Positions 1 through 6,067 of a stretch of DNA of 11,558 nucleotides are shown here, piece after piece. Numbering within the stretch: the first letter of the stretch is position 1; every line of letters starts with the position of its first letter. The DNA is taken from positions 1 through 11,558 of the forward strand of contig JANXYI010000019.1 of assembly GCA_025350085.1 (NCBI GenBank), written 5' to 3'. The notes beneath the pieces are model-generated. The model did no database searches, was not told the DNA's origin, and was given only the letters and a program-made list of their open reading frames with translations. Origin of the DNA: Deltaproteobacteria bacterium. GTDB taxonomy: Bacteria; Desulfobacterota; Desulfovibrionia; Desulfovibrionales; Desulfovibrionaceae. The position numbers were made by a program, and so were the translations under genes.

Positions 1-1608
1 CAGGGCCAGGCTGGCCGCGCGCAGGAGGCGCAGCTGTTTGGTCCAGGGCGAGTCCGAGGCTGCGCCCTGGGCCTGAGCCTCCTTGATGGCCGCATCAAAG
101 GCCTCGCGGGCGAGCCTCTGCTCCCCGGTCATGAGGTAGTAGCGGCCCAGGCGCTCGTTCTCCTGGGCCAGCCGCCCGGGCGATTCCACCAGGGCGTCGA
201 GCGGGATGTGCGCCAGGCCGAGCACCACGGTGAGCACCAGGGCCGGGGCGAAAAAACGCCTGCCCGGCAGGCGCAGCAGGGCGGGCAGCTCGGCCAGGGC
301 CGGACCGGCGAAGCAAAGCACCAGCGGCAAGAGCACGCTGCGGTAGCGCGGCGTGACCTGGAAGAGCACCACCGACAGCGCGCCCCAGGCCAAGACCAGC
401 GCGCAGGCCAGGCCTTCCGGGCTGCGCCGTTGTCCTGACAGGGAACGCAGCAGGCCCACGGCCGCCAGGGCAAAGCACAGGCCCAGGGGCAGGGGAAGCC
501 AGCCGGGCACGGGCGAGAAGCGCGCGCAGAACTCCAGGTCCGTAGTGGCGTCCTGGCCCTGGGCATTGACCAGGAGCAGGGCCTTCTTGCCCAGCAGGCG
601 CGCGGCCTCGCCGGGGTGCTCGGCGAAGAAGCGCGCGCCCTGGCCGTACCAGTAGGCGTCGGCCTCGGCCAGGGTGAGCTGTCGGCCCAGGCGGTGCGAG
701 GCCTCCTCCCAGGCCTGGACGATGACCAGATAGGGCGTGTTGCTGAAGCCGGGCAGGCTGTTGCCCACGCCGCTGGCGCCTTCAAAATTGCCGCTGTAAA
801 AGGTGAAGCCGCCCTGGAACCCGAAGGGCGTGGGCCGACCCTCCATGACCAGATTGTGGCCCATGAACGGGGCCAGCGCCAGGAGCATCCCGGCCAGGAA
901 GCGCCCGGCCGCCTTGAGGCGCATCCGGCGCGGCGTGCCCCCGGAGAGCGGGGAGGTTGAGGCGGGCAGGCACCAGGCCAGGGCCAAAAGCGGCGCGGCC
1001 GGGGCCAGGTTGGGCCGCAGCAGCGCGGCCAGGGCGAACATGGCCCCGGCCAGATACAGCCCCAGGCTCCCGCCAGGGCCGCTATCCCCGCGTGTGCGCG
1101 CCCGGAAGAACAGGGTCAGGGCCGTGAGCAGGCAGAAGATGGCCGGGCCCTCGGCCAGGGGCAGCAGGGCGTAGAACAGGAGCGGCCCGCACAGGGCGTA
1201 GAGCAGGCCCGTGAGGAGCCCGGCCCGGCGCGTGAGGCCCGGCGGCGCGATGCGGGCGGCCAGGCCCGCGCAGAGCACGGCCGAGCCCGCGTCGGCCAGG
1301 GCGTTTAACAGCACCAAGGCCGGGATGTCCGGCCCCAGCAGGGCCAGCGTTGGTGCCAGGAGCAGGGAATAGCCAGGGCTCATGATCATGGGCTGGACGA
1401 AAAAGAAGGCCGAGTCCACGATCTTCTGGCCCACATAGAGGTAGGCCGAGAGGTCCGGCACGTACTGGCCCGCCAGCGGGCCTAAGCGCACGTACCAGTA
1501 GTGCGCCAGCCGGGGCAGCAGGGCCGCGGCAAAGATCAGGGCCTGCAGGCGCAGGGGCAGGGGCGCCGGGCTGGGGCTGGCCGGGGCGTCGGCCGAGGTG
1601 CCCGGCAC
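1..1608 (-). CDS. GT-C fold membrane glycosyltransferase (family 39/PMT-like) with C-terminal TPR-like tail, 3' end cut by window edge
   Basis: I translated this frame by hand: it is open from a GTG at 1608 to base 1 (536 codons) with no stop, so the C-terminus lies outside the window. It is a polytopic inner-membrane protein with hydrophobic segments around residues 17-36, 77-115, 128-170, 180-215, 236-252, 373-390, 398-416, 424-440 and 454-470. D52 and Y56 in the first loop (PDLSAY) sit where GT-C enzymes carry the catalytic Asp. LRPNL at about 196, a large periplasmic loop with FYSGNFEGASG near 271, and PRYR at 420 before a late helix also fit family 39 enzymes, which transfer sugars from polyprenyl-phosphate carriers. 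Residues 480-516 look like a TPR repeat. The start is uncertain: GTG 1608 lies 2 bp after the amrS stop without a clear Shine-Dalgarno, and an in-frame GTG about 45 bp upstream overlaps amrS. Close coupling suggests co-transcription with amrS. Substrate unknown. Confidence 0.8.
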   Translation of the reverse strand, partial: MPGTSADAPASPSPAPLPLRLQALIFAAALLPRLAHYWYVRLGPLAGQYVPDLSAYLYVGQKIVDSAFFFVQPMIMSPGYSLLLAPTLALLGPDIPALVLLNALADAGSAVLCAGLAARIAPPGLTRRAGLLTGLLYALCGPLLFYALLPLAEGPAIFCLLTALTLFFRARTRGDSGPGGSLGLYLAGAMFALAALLRPNLAPAAPLLALAWCLPASTSPLSGGTPRRMRLKAAGRFLAGMLLALAPFMGHNLVMEGRPTPFGFQGGFTFYSGNFEGASGVGNSLPGFSNTPYLVIVQAWEEASHRLGRQLTLAEADAYWYGQGARFFAEHPGEAARLLGKKALLLVNAQGQDATTDLEFCARFSPVPGWLPLPLGLCFALAAVGLLRSLSGQRRSPEGLACALVLAWGALSVVLFQVTPRYRSVLLPLVLCFAGPALAELPALLRLPGRRFFAPALVLTVVLGLAHIPLDALVESPGRLAQENERLGRYYLMTGEQRLAREAFDAAIKEAQAQGAASDSPWTKQLRLLRAASLAL

Positions 1609-1610
1609 GC

Positions 1611-2651
1611 TCAGGCCCAGACCCCGGGGATACTCTCGCCGCAGGCCGGGCACTGGCCGTCCGGCAGCCCGCCGGGCTGGCTGCGGAAGCCGTCGCGGCC
1701 CAGGACCAGGGCCTTGCAGGCCGGGCACACCGTGTCGCCGAAGCCCGGGCCCGAGGCGTTGCCGATGTACACGTAGCGCAGGCCCGCGGCCCAGCCGACC
1801 TCGCGCGCCTTGATGAGCGTCTCATGCGGGGTCACGGGCCGGTCGAGCAGCTTGTAGTCCGGGTGGAAGCGCGACAGGTGCCAGGGCGTGTCCGGCCCCA
1901 GCTCGGTGTTGATGAAGGCGGCCAGGGCGGACAGCTCGTCCGGGTCGTCGTTCAGGCCCGGGATGAGCAGGGTGGTCAGCTCGATCCACCAGCCCAGCTC
2001 GCGCATGTGCTTGAGGTTTGCCAGCACCGGGGCCAGCCTGGCCCCACAGCGCTCGCGGTAGTAGTCCTCGGTGAAGGCCTTGAGGTCCACGTTGGCCGCC
2101 TGAATGAGCCCCGAAAGGGACGGGCCGCAGGCGTCCAGGCACTCCGGGCTCATGAAGCCGTTGGTCACCAGGATGTTCTTCAGCCCGCGGGTCCGCGCCA
2201 GCCGGGCCGTGTCCTCCACCAGCTCGAAGAAGATCGTGGGCTCGGAGTAGGTGTAGGAGATGCTTTTCGCCCCGCTCTCCAGGGCCGCGGCCACCAGGTC
2301 TTCGGGCTCGGCGCTGTGGCCGGTGATTTTCCTGCCCAGGCGCGGCGGCTGGGAGAGGTCGGCGTTCTGGCAGAAGGTGCAGGACATGTTGCAGCCCATG
2401 GTGCCAAACGAGAAGGTGCGCGTGCCGGGCAGGAAGTGGTACAGCGGCTTCTTCTCCACCGGGTCCACGTTCATGGCCGCGGGCAGGCCGTAGACCAGGG
2501 TGAACAGCTTGCCGTCCCGGTTCTCGCGCACGCCGCACAGGCCGCGCTCAGCGGGCTTGATGACGCAGAAGTGGCTGCACAGGCGGCAGTGGACGACCCC
2601 GTCCTTGAGCGGCTTCCAGAGCCGGGCCTCGTGGATGTGTATTTTCGTCAT
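1611..2651 (-). CDS. amrS: AmmeMemoRadiSam system radical SAM enzyme (AmrS), related to pyruvate formate-lyase activating enzymes
   Basis: 346 residues. The radical SAM cluster is C87-x3-C91-x2-C94 within GCNMSCTFCQN, which binds the [4Fe-4S] cluster that cleaves S-adenosylmethionine. An N-terminal Cys group (C22, C25, C29, C39) precedes it, typical of this subgroup, and a C-terminal zinc-ribbon-like pair (C309/C312 and C334/C337) closes the protein. The core carries expected strand motifs: SYTYSEP, LVTNGF, NVDLKAF, LLIPGLNDD and the FHPDYKL segment. Length is normal for the family. ATG at 2651 has GGAGG five bases upstream. Family members often sit with genes for a Memo-like dioxygenase homologue and an AMMECR1 protein; neither is visible here. 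The gene lies 62 bp after the AT-rich HEPN gene and is tightly followed by a glycosyltransferase gene. Family assignment is firm; the reaction is not established, to my knowledge. Confidence 0.93.
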   Translation of the reverse strand: MTKIHIHEARLWKPLKDGVVHCRLCSHFCVIKPAERGLCGVRENRDGKLFTLVYGLPAAMNVDPVEKKPLYHFLPGTRTFSFGTMGCNMSCTFCQNADLSQPPRLGRKITGHSAEPEDLVAAALESGAKSISYTYSEPTIFFELVEDTARLARTRGLKNILVTNGFMSPECLDACGPSLSGLIQAANVDLKAFTEDYYRERCGARLAPVLANLKHMRELGWWIELTTLLIPGLNDDPDELSALAAFINTELGPDTPWHLSRFHPDYKLLDRPVTPHETLIKAREVGWAAGLRYVYIGNASGPGFGDTVCPACKALVLGRDGFRSQPGGLPDGQCPACGESIPGVWA

Positions 2652-2681
2652 AAGCCCTCCCAGGCACGATAGCCTAGTGTC

Positions 2682-2710
2682 TTTATGACCGTAGGAAAGC
2701 CTATGTGCAA
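2682..2710 (-). promoter_or_regulatory. Weak sigma-70-like promoter candidate for amrS
   Basis: On the minus strand TTGCAC (2710-2705) is followed after 17 bases by CATAAA (2687-2682). The -35 matches 3/6 and the -10 matches 4/6 of consensus, with ideal spacing, 30-60 bp before the amrS start. It could allow amrS and the glycosyltransferase gene to be transcribed independently of the HEPN gene. The matches are poor, so this is tentative. Confidence 0.27.
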
Positions 2711-2713
2711 TCC

Positions 2714-3508
2714 TTAAGAAACGTCCTGCTGTGAACTGAGTCTTGCCACGATTCTGGAAGCAAGTGGGATAGCTTCTTTTGCTACATCTGCAGGAATAGG
2801 TTCAATGCCGTGGGCAGCATGGTTGCGTGCTTTACGTATTATTTGTAGAGATTCTGCAAGTTCAGGGGTCAATGCCTGTTGGATAGCATTGTTTGTCAGC
2901 CAAGCGTTTGCTTTGAATTGCATATTGTTTTCAAATAGAAACTTTCTTGCAGAGACCTCAATGGCTTTAAATGCCTCCACAACAGCAAGGTCATAATACT
3001 TTGAACGCAGCAGTTCTTGAGCACGCTTCATAAAAATAGATTCCTCCATTGCATACTGCTCACTTGCTGCTTCTTTCTCGCGCTCACCGATCCAATTTTT
3101 AAACTTATAAATAGGGATAGAAGAAATTGCGCTTATTACTGCGCTGAATACAGATATATATACGTGTATAGATGTAGACGTTAGACTTGTCCCGGCGTAT
3201 TCAATAACTAGACTAACGGCGAACAAAAAAACATAGAGGATTGGAGCGGCGATGGCTAATGCATACAATAAATTCCCAGTACTTGATGCGAACGAAATAC
3301 CCTTATTGGTGAGGAACTGAATTCCAAACGCATATACAGACAATGAAAATACGCATGACACGAAGTAGTAAAGATGTTTTACGCTTAGCATCGTACCAAA
3401 AACGGTGAACCCACTAGAAAATATATCCTTTATGATTGGGTTCATTGCGAACAGGACAGCAAGAAAGGCAACGGAAAAGGCGATTTTGTGTTTATTGAAT
3501 TCATTCAT
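2714..3508 (-). CDS. Four-helix membrane protein with C-terminal HEPN domain (Rx4H motif), probably horizontally acquired
   Basis: 264 residues in two parts. The N-terminal half has four hydrophobic segments at about 9-27, 43-66, 80-102 and 114-134, followed by a basic and acidic linker (KFKNWIGEREKEAASEQ). The C-terminal half (about 155-260) is helical. RAQELLRSKYYDLAVVEAFK and AIEVSARKFL match the first HEPN helices, and R228-NHAA-H233 is the Rx4-6H signature of HEPN ribonucleases. The catalytic half should face the cytoplasm if the topology has an even number of spans. HEPN domains with this motif commonly act as RNases in toxin-antitoxin, abortive-infection and CRISPR-linked systems. The ATG has GAGG eight bases upstream and starts 16 bp after the tunR stop, so read-through from tunR is likely. 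Codon use is AT-rich, unlike every neighbour. No antitoxin or nucleotidyltransferase partner is adjacent. The defence role is inference; the protein could also be a non-catalytic HEPN scaffold. Confidence 0.8.
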   Translation of the reverse strand: MNEFNKHKIAFSVAFLAVLFAMNPIIKDIFSSGFTVFGTMLSVKHLYYFVSCVFSLSVYAFGIQFLTNKGISFASSTGNLLYALAIAAPILYVFLFAVSLVIEYAGTSLTSTSIHVYISVFSAVISAISSIPIYKFKNWIGEREKEAASEQYAMEESIFMKRAQELLRSKYYDLAVVEAFKAIEVSARKFLFENNMQFKANAWLTNNAIQQALTPELAESLQIIRKARNHAAHGIEPIPADVAKEAIPLASRIVARLSSQQDVS

Positions 3509-3509
3509 A

Positions 3510-3520
3510 GAGGTTTCCTC
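3510..3520 (-). promoter_or_regulatory. Ribosome binding site of the HEPN gene inside a small inverted repeat
   Basis: On the minus strand the Shine-Dalgarno GAGG (3520-3517) can pair with CCTC (3513-3510) across a three-base AAA loop, directly before the ATG at 3508. The 4-bp stem would mask the ribosome binding site when the mRNA is not being translated. Read-through translation from tunR, whose stop is only 7 bases upstream of the stem, could open it. The stem is short and may be chance. Confidence 0.3.
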
Positions 3521-3524
3521 ATTC

Positions 3525-4676
3525 CTACCCGAAGTTCAAAATGACGGAAAAGGCCCCGAAGCTGACCCAGACCGGCGCGCCATTGGTGAGGCGCAGCCGC
3601 CGCGCGCTCTCGGCCGTGACCACCGCGGCCAGCCGCGTGCCGTCGGAGAGTTCGGCCACCACCTCGGCGGCCACGGGGTCAACGGGGCTGGCCAGCACCC
3701 GGCGCACCACGGCCGGGTAGCGGTTGGCCGCGCTGGACCGGGGCTCCTCGGCCCCGGCCGAGACCTGCACCCAGGGCGCCTTGATGTCCGCCGTGGCCAG
3801 CACGCCGGGCGCGATGCCCAGGCGCTCCACGCTCTCCTGGGTGACCACGCTCACCACCTTGAACCCGCCCAGGCTGGTCAGCTCGATCTGGCTCACCACC
3901 GGGCCGGGCGTCACCCGCGTGATCTGTCCGGTAAAGCGGTTGCGTGCGCTGGTCTTGCGGCGCTCCTCGCGCTTCAGGTAGTCCTCCACGATGCGCCCGG
4001 CCTCGTCCGCGGAGTAGTCGCAGAAGGCCGCGGTCAGGTCGGCCGAGGACTGGCCGAGCAGGCGCTGGACCACGGGCAGGGGCACGTCCTGGCGCACCAG
4101 GCTCCGGGCCAGGGAGCGGCGCAGGGCGCTGGGGCTGGCGAGTTCGCGGGGCAGGCCCGCCTCGATGGCCCGCTCGTAGAATTTGCGGCGCACGTGGCCC
4201 TGGTCCATGGCAAAGAGCCGGGCCAGGCCGTCTTCCAGGCTGTCCGTGAGCTGCGGGTCGGCCAGGGCCGCGCGGAGTTCCCCGGCCACGTCCGCGGGCA
4301 GGGGCACCTCGCGTACGGTCCCGCCGGAGCGGAAGCGGGCCACGGGCCGCCGTCCCTGTCCGCCAGTAGGGCTGCCGTCGGGCCCGCCGAGGGGCGTCAG
4401 GTCCAGGTCGCGGCCGGGGTCCAGCGCCAGCACCTCGCCCAGGCGCGCCCCGGTTGCGCGCAGCAGCAGGAAGATGAGCAGCAGGCGCTGGCGCGAGAGG
4501 CGGTCGGTCTGGCGGCGCGCGGCCGCGACCCAGGTCCGGAAGGCCTGTTCCAGGGCCGAGAGCTGCTGCGCGTCTAATCCACGCTGGACTGCGTCCAGCC
4601 CGCGCTGGCCGCCCGGCCGGGTGTCGTCGGCACTGGCCGCCGCGTCTGGCCCGTCAGGTCGTGCTGTGCTGCCCAA
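3525..4676 (-). CDS. tunR: TunR-like transcriptional regulator: inactive XerC/D-type recombinase domain fused to two TOBE (Mop-type) oxyanion-binding domains
   Basis: 383 residues from a TTG at 4676. Residues 33-240 resemble the catalytic domain of tyrosine recombinases (TGARLGEVLAL; SALRRSLARSLV; RLLGQSS). R78 and R186 remain, but HxLR reads SxLR (S183), the second His is Q209 and the nucleophilic Tyr is F218, so strand cleavage is not expected. Residues 243-307 (SARNRFTGQI) and 315-383 (AANRYPAVV) are TOBE domains that bind molybdate or tungstate, as in ModE. This architecture defines TunR, a tungstate-responsive family of sulfate reducers that activates modABC or represses TSUP transporter genes; the divergent TSUP gene points to the repressor class. 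The frame stays open upstream to a GTG at 4871, but that stretch reads like noncoding DNA and contains the predicted promoter, so I chose the TTG, which has GGGGGA four bases upstream. The start is moderately sure, the family strongly so. Confidence 0.87.
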   Translation of the reverse strand: MGSTARPDGPDAAASADDTRPGGQRGLDAVQRGLDAQQLSALEQAFRTWVAAARRQTDRLSRQRLLLIFLLLRATGARLGEVLALDPGRDLDLTPLGGPDGSPTGGQGRRPVARFRSGGTVREVPLPADVAGELRAALADPQLTDSLEDGLARLFAMDQGHVRRKFYERAIEAGLPRELASPSALRRSLARSLVRQDVPLPVVQRLLGQSSADLTAAFCDYSADEAGRIVEDYLKREERRKTSARNRFTGQITRVTPGPVVSQIELTSLGGFKVVSVVTQESVERLGIAPGVLATADIKAPWVQVSAGAEEPRSSAANRYPAVVRRVLASPVDPVAAEVVAELSDGTRLAAVVTAESARRLRLTNGAPVWVSFGAFSVILNFG

Positions 4677-4730
4677 TATTTCCCCCGTTACGCGGCCCCT
4701 GTGAGGCCCGATGGCGCGCGCGTTCCATAT

Positions 4731-4759
4731 GATATACGGAGAAATGCATCCCCTGCCAA
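4731..4759 (-). promoter_or_regulatory. Predicted sigma-70 promoter of tunR
   Basis: On the minus strand TTGGCA (4759-4754; 5/6 match) is followed after exactly 17 bases by TATATC (4736-4731; 4/6 match). The predicted transcript start near 4724 leaves a leader of about 48 bases before the TTG at 4676. It also places the upstream in-frame ATG and GTG codons outside the transcript, which supports the chosen tunR start. Confidence 0.5.
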
Positions 4760-4803
4760 GGGGGGCGGAAGTCTGGCGCTGGTCAGAAAACAGACAGAAA
4801 AGA

Positions 4804-4842
4804 AGTGACTTTTCCCCTGCCGCGGGGTATTCCATTGTCACT
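4804..4842. repeat. Inverted repeat AGTGAC / GTCACT sharing a half-site with the operator candidate
   Basis: AGTGAC at 4804-4809 and GTCACT at 4837-4842 are perfect inverted 6-mers 27 bp apart, enclosing a CCCC/GGGG mini-palindrome (4814-4827). The right arm is also the left arm of the 28-bp palindrome at 4836-4863. Three copies of a GTGAC-type half-site therefore lie within 60 bp. A very weak TSUP-gene promoter could be GTGACT (4805-4810), 18 bases, TATTCC (4829-4834); I do not trust it. Confidence 0.4.
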
Positions 4843-4863
4843 CGAACAGGGTATTTCGTGACA
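4836..4863. promoter_or_regulatory. 28-bp dif-like imperfect palindrome, candidate TunR operator
   Basis: Left arm TGTCACTCGAA (4836-4846), six-base centre CAGGGT, right arm ATTTCGTGACA (4853-4863). Read inverted, the right arm is TGTCACGAAAT, so the outer six bases match perfectly and 7 of 11 positions match overall. The 11-6-11 layout is that of a XerC/D dif site, as expected for a DNA-binding domain derived from a Xer recombinase. The reported TunR motif is about 30 bp, a similar size. It lies 66 bp before the TSUP start codon, where a repressor could block transcription. Binding is inferred. Confidence 0.55.
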
Positions 4864-4928
4864 GCAACCACGGGGCGCGAGGCCGGGGGGGCCTGCCCGC
4901 CGCCCGGTCCGCCAGAAAGGAGGCCGTT

Positions 4929-5903
4929 ATGCTCTTTACCGTCGCCGGCATCGAGGTCCAGCCCTGGGTCCCGCCCATCGTCTCCTTCGTCATCTCCTTC
5001 TTCACCTCCATGGGCGGGGTGTCCGGCGCGTTCCTGCTCCTACCCTTCCAGATGAGCGTGCTGGGCTACGTCAACCCCTCGGTGAGCTCCACCAACCAGT
5101 TCTACAACATCGTGGCCATCCCGAGCGGCGTCTGGCGCTACATCCGCGAGGGCCGCATGGTCTGGCCGCTGACCTGGGTGGTCATCGTGGGCACCCTGCC
5201 GGGCGTGTTCATCGGCGCCATCGTGCGCGTGCAGTATTTGCCCGACGCCAAGAACTTCAAGCTCTTTGCCGCGGCCGTGCTGTTGTACATCGGCGTGCGC
5301 ATGGCGCGCGACCTCATCAAGCAGATGCGCGCGGCCAAGAACGCGGGCGGCCTGACCTCGGCCCAGGCCGCGGAGAAGCGTTTCCAGGAGCAGGTGGCGC
5401 GCTTCCGCGAAAAGGCCAAGGCCAGCGAAGCCCACGGCGAGACGCTGGCCGCCGTGCGCGTGGTGCGCTTCACCCGTACGCGCATCGCCTACGAGTTCTA
5501 CGGCGAGACCTACGACGTGCCCACCTGGGGCATCCTGTCGCTCTCCTTCATCGTGGGCATCGTGGGCGGGGTGTACGGCATCGGCGGCGGGGCCATCATC
5601 GCGCCCTTCTTCGTGTCCTTCTTCGGCCTGCCGGTGTACACCGTGGCCGGGGCCGCGCTCATGGGCACCTTCATCACCTCGGTGGCGGGCGTGGCCTTCT
5701 ATCAGGCCATCGCGCCCTTCTACCCGACCATGTCCGTGGCCCCGGACTGGCTTCTGGGCTTTTTGTTCGGCATCGGCGGCATGGGCGGCATGTACATGGG
5801 CGCCTGCTGCCAGAAGCACATCCCGGCGCGCTACATCAAGTGGATGCTCTCTGTGCTTATCGTGTTCCTGGCCCTCAAGTACGTGCGCGACTTCTTCGGC
5901 TGA
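4929..5903 (+). CDS. TSUP (TauE/SafE) family transporter, predicted TunR-regulated oxyanion permease
   Basis: 324 residues. Hydrophobic segments lie at about 13-45, 57-66, 78-100, 109-125, 200-232, 236-262, 272-292 and 302-318. The two halves carry the repeated TSUP signatures: SMGGVSGAFLLLPF near residue 27 and GGVYGIGGGAIIAP near 213. A polar, charged stretch at about 127-198, probably cytoplasmic, separates them. Related TSUP proteins move sulfite, sulfonates or other organic and inorganic anions. Adjacent to a divergent tunR, this one is predicted to handle tungstate or molybdate, or sulfonate-like anions whose movement is tied to them; direction of transport cannot be read from the sequence. 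The start is secure: AAAGGAGG (4916-4923) lies five bases before the ATG. It is followed by an intrinsic terminator, so it appears monocistronic. The dif-like palindrome upstream suggests repression by TunR. Confidence 0.93.
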   Translation: MLFTVAGIEVQPWVPPIVSFVISFFTSMGGVSGAFLLLPFQMSVLGYVNPSVSSTNQFYNIVAIPSGVWRYIREGRMVWPLTWVVIVGTLPGVFIGAIVRVQYLPDAKNFKLFAAAVLLYIGVRMARDLIKQMRAAKNAGGLTSAQAAEKRFQEQVARFREKAKASEAHGETLAAVRVVRFTRTRIAYEFYGETYDVPTWGILSLSFIVGIVGGVYGIGGGAIIAPFFVSFFGLPVYTVAGAALMGTFITSVAGVAFYQAIAPFYPTMSVAPDWLLGFLFGIGGMGGMYMGACCQKHIPARYIKWMLSVLIVFLALKYVRDFFG

Positions 5904-5911
5904 GCCCCCTT

Positions 5912-5936
5912 CCGCGCAGATGTGCCACCTGCGCGG
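5912..5936 (+). repeat. Perfect 8-bp inverted repeat just after the TSUP stop
   Basis: CCGCGCAG (5912-5919) and CTGCGCGG (5929-5936) form a perfect 8-bp stem with a 9-base loop, 9 bp after the TSUP stop codon. No U-run follows, only CCTTGG. It precedes the stronger terminator at 5956 and could protect the mRNA 3' end or add to termination. Confidence 0.5.
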
Positions 5937-5955
5937 CCTTGGCCCGGCCCGCTCC

Positions 5956-5994
5956 GGCAGCCTCCGCTCCCTCCGGCGGGGGCTGCCCCCTTTT
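5956..5994 (+). terminator. Intrinsic terminator of the TSUP gene
   Basis: GGCAGCC (5956-5962) pairs with GGCTGCC (5981-5987). The stem can be extended inward to about 13 pairs with two G-U wobbles and a six-base loop. CCC and a TTTT run at 5991-5994 follow. This separates the TSUP gene from the exported-protein gene downstream. Confidence 0.72.
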
Positions 5995-6007
5995 GGGTCT
6001 CCGGGCC

Positions 6008-6036
6008 TTGAGCCTGCGCCGCTTCTACGCTATGAG
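6008..6036 (+). promoter_or_regulatory. Possible promoter of the exported beta-sandwich gene
   Basis: TTGAGC (6008-6013; 4/6) is followed after 17 bases by TATGAG (6031-6036; 4/6). A transcript starting near 6043 would exclude the ATG at 6032 and favour the GTG at 6068, which has its own ribosome binding site. Both elements are only moderate matches. Confidence 0.35.
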
Positions 6037-6067
6037 CTGCCACAGCCTGTCTCTGTTGGGAGTGTCC

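Larger units (their letters stand above)
2652..3530. other. AT-rich island inside a GC-rich chromosome
   Basis: Sampled lines in this block run at about 37-45% G+C, against roughly 70% on both sides. The drop begins right after the amrS start region and ends at the tunR stop codon. The block contains only the HEPN-domain gene and its short flanks. I saw no transposase, tRNA, convincing target-site duplication or long terminal inverted repeats at its edges. The composition suggests horizontal acquisition of a single gene; the route is not visible. Confidence 0.7.

Noticed and set aside
1082..1825. Minus-strand open frame of 247 codons across the amrS-glycosyltransferase junction
   Set aside because: Its Arg/Pro/Ala-rich translation is out of frame with both real genes, which read as a radical SAM C-terminus and a multi-span membrane protein.
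3525..4676. Active phage integrase marking a mobile element
   Set aside because: The nucleophilic Tyr and both His positions are replaced, the C-terminal half is a pair of TOBE domains, and no attachment sites or other phage genes are present.
4654..4728. 24-residue ORF in the tunR leader, overlapping the TTG start in another frame
   Set aside because: Its ATG lies at or just upstream of the predicted transcript start, it has no ribosome binding site, and a short open frame is expected by chance here.
4677..4871. N-terminal extension of TunR from GTG 4871 or ATG 4835
   Set aside because: The extra 65 residues have no family resemblance, and the stretch contains the predicted tunR promoter and the operator-like palindrome. 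The open frame upstream is most likely chance in GC-rich DNA.
4880..4894. AGGCC-GGGGG-GGCCT palindrome upstream of the TSUP ribosome binding site
   Set aside because: A short G/C dyad in a G-rich leader without supporting context; likely compositional.
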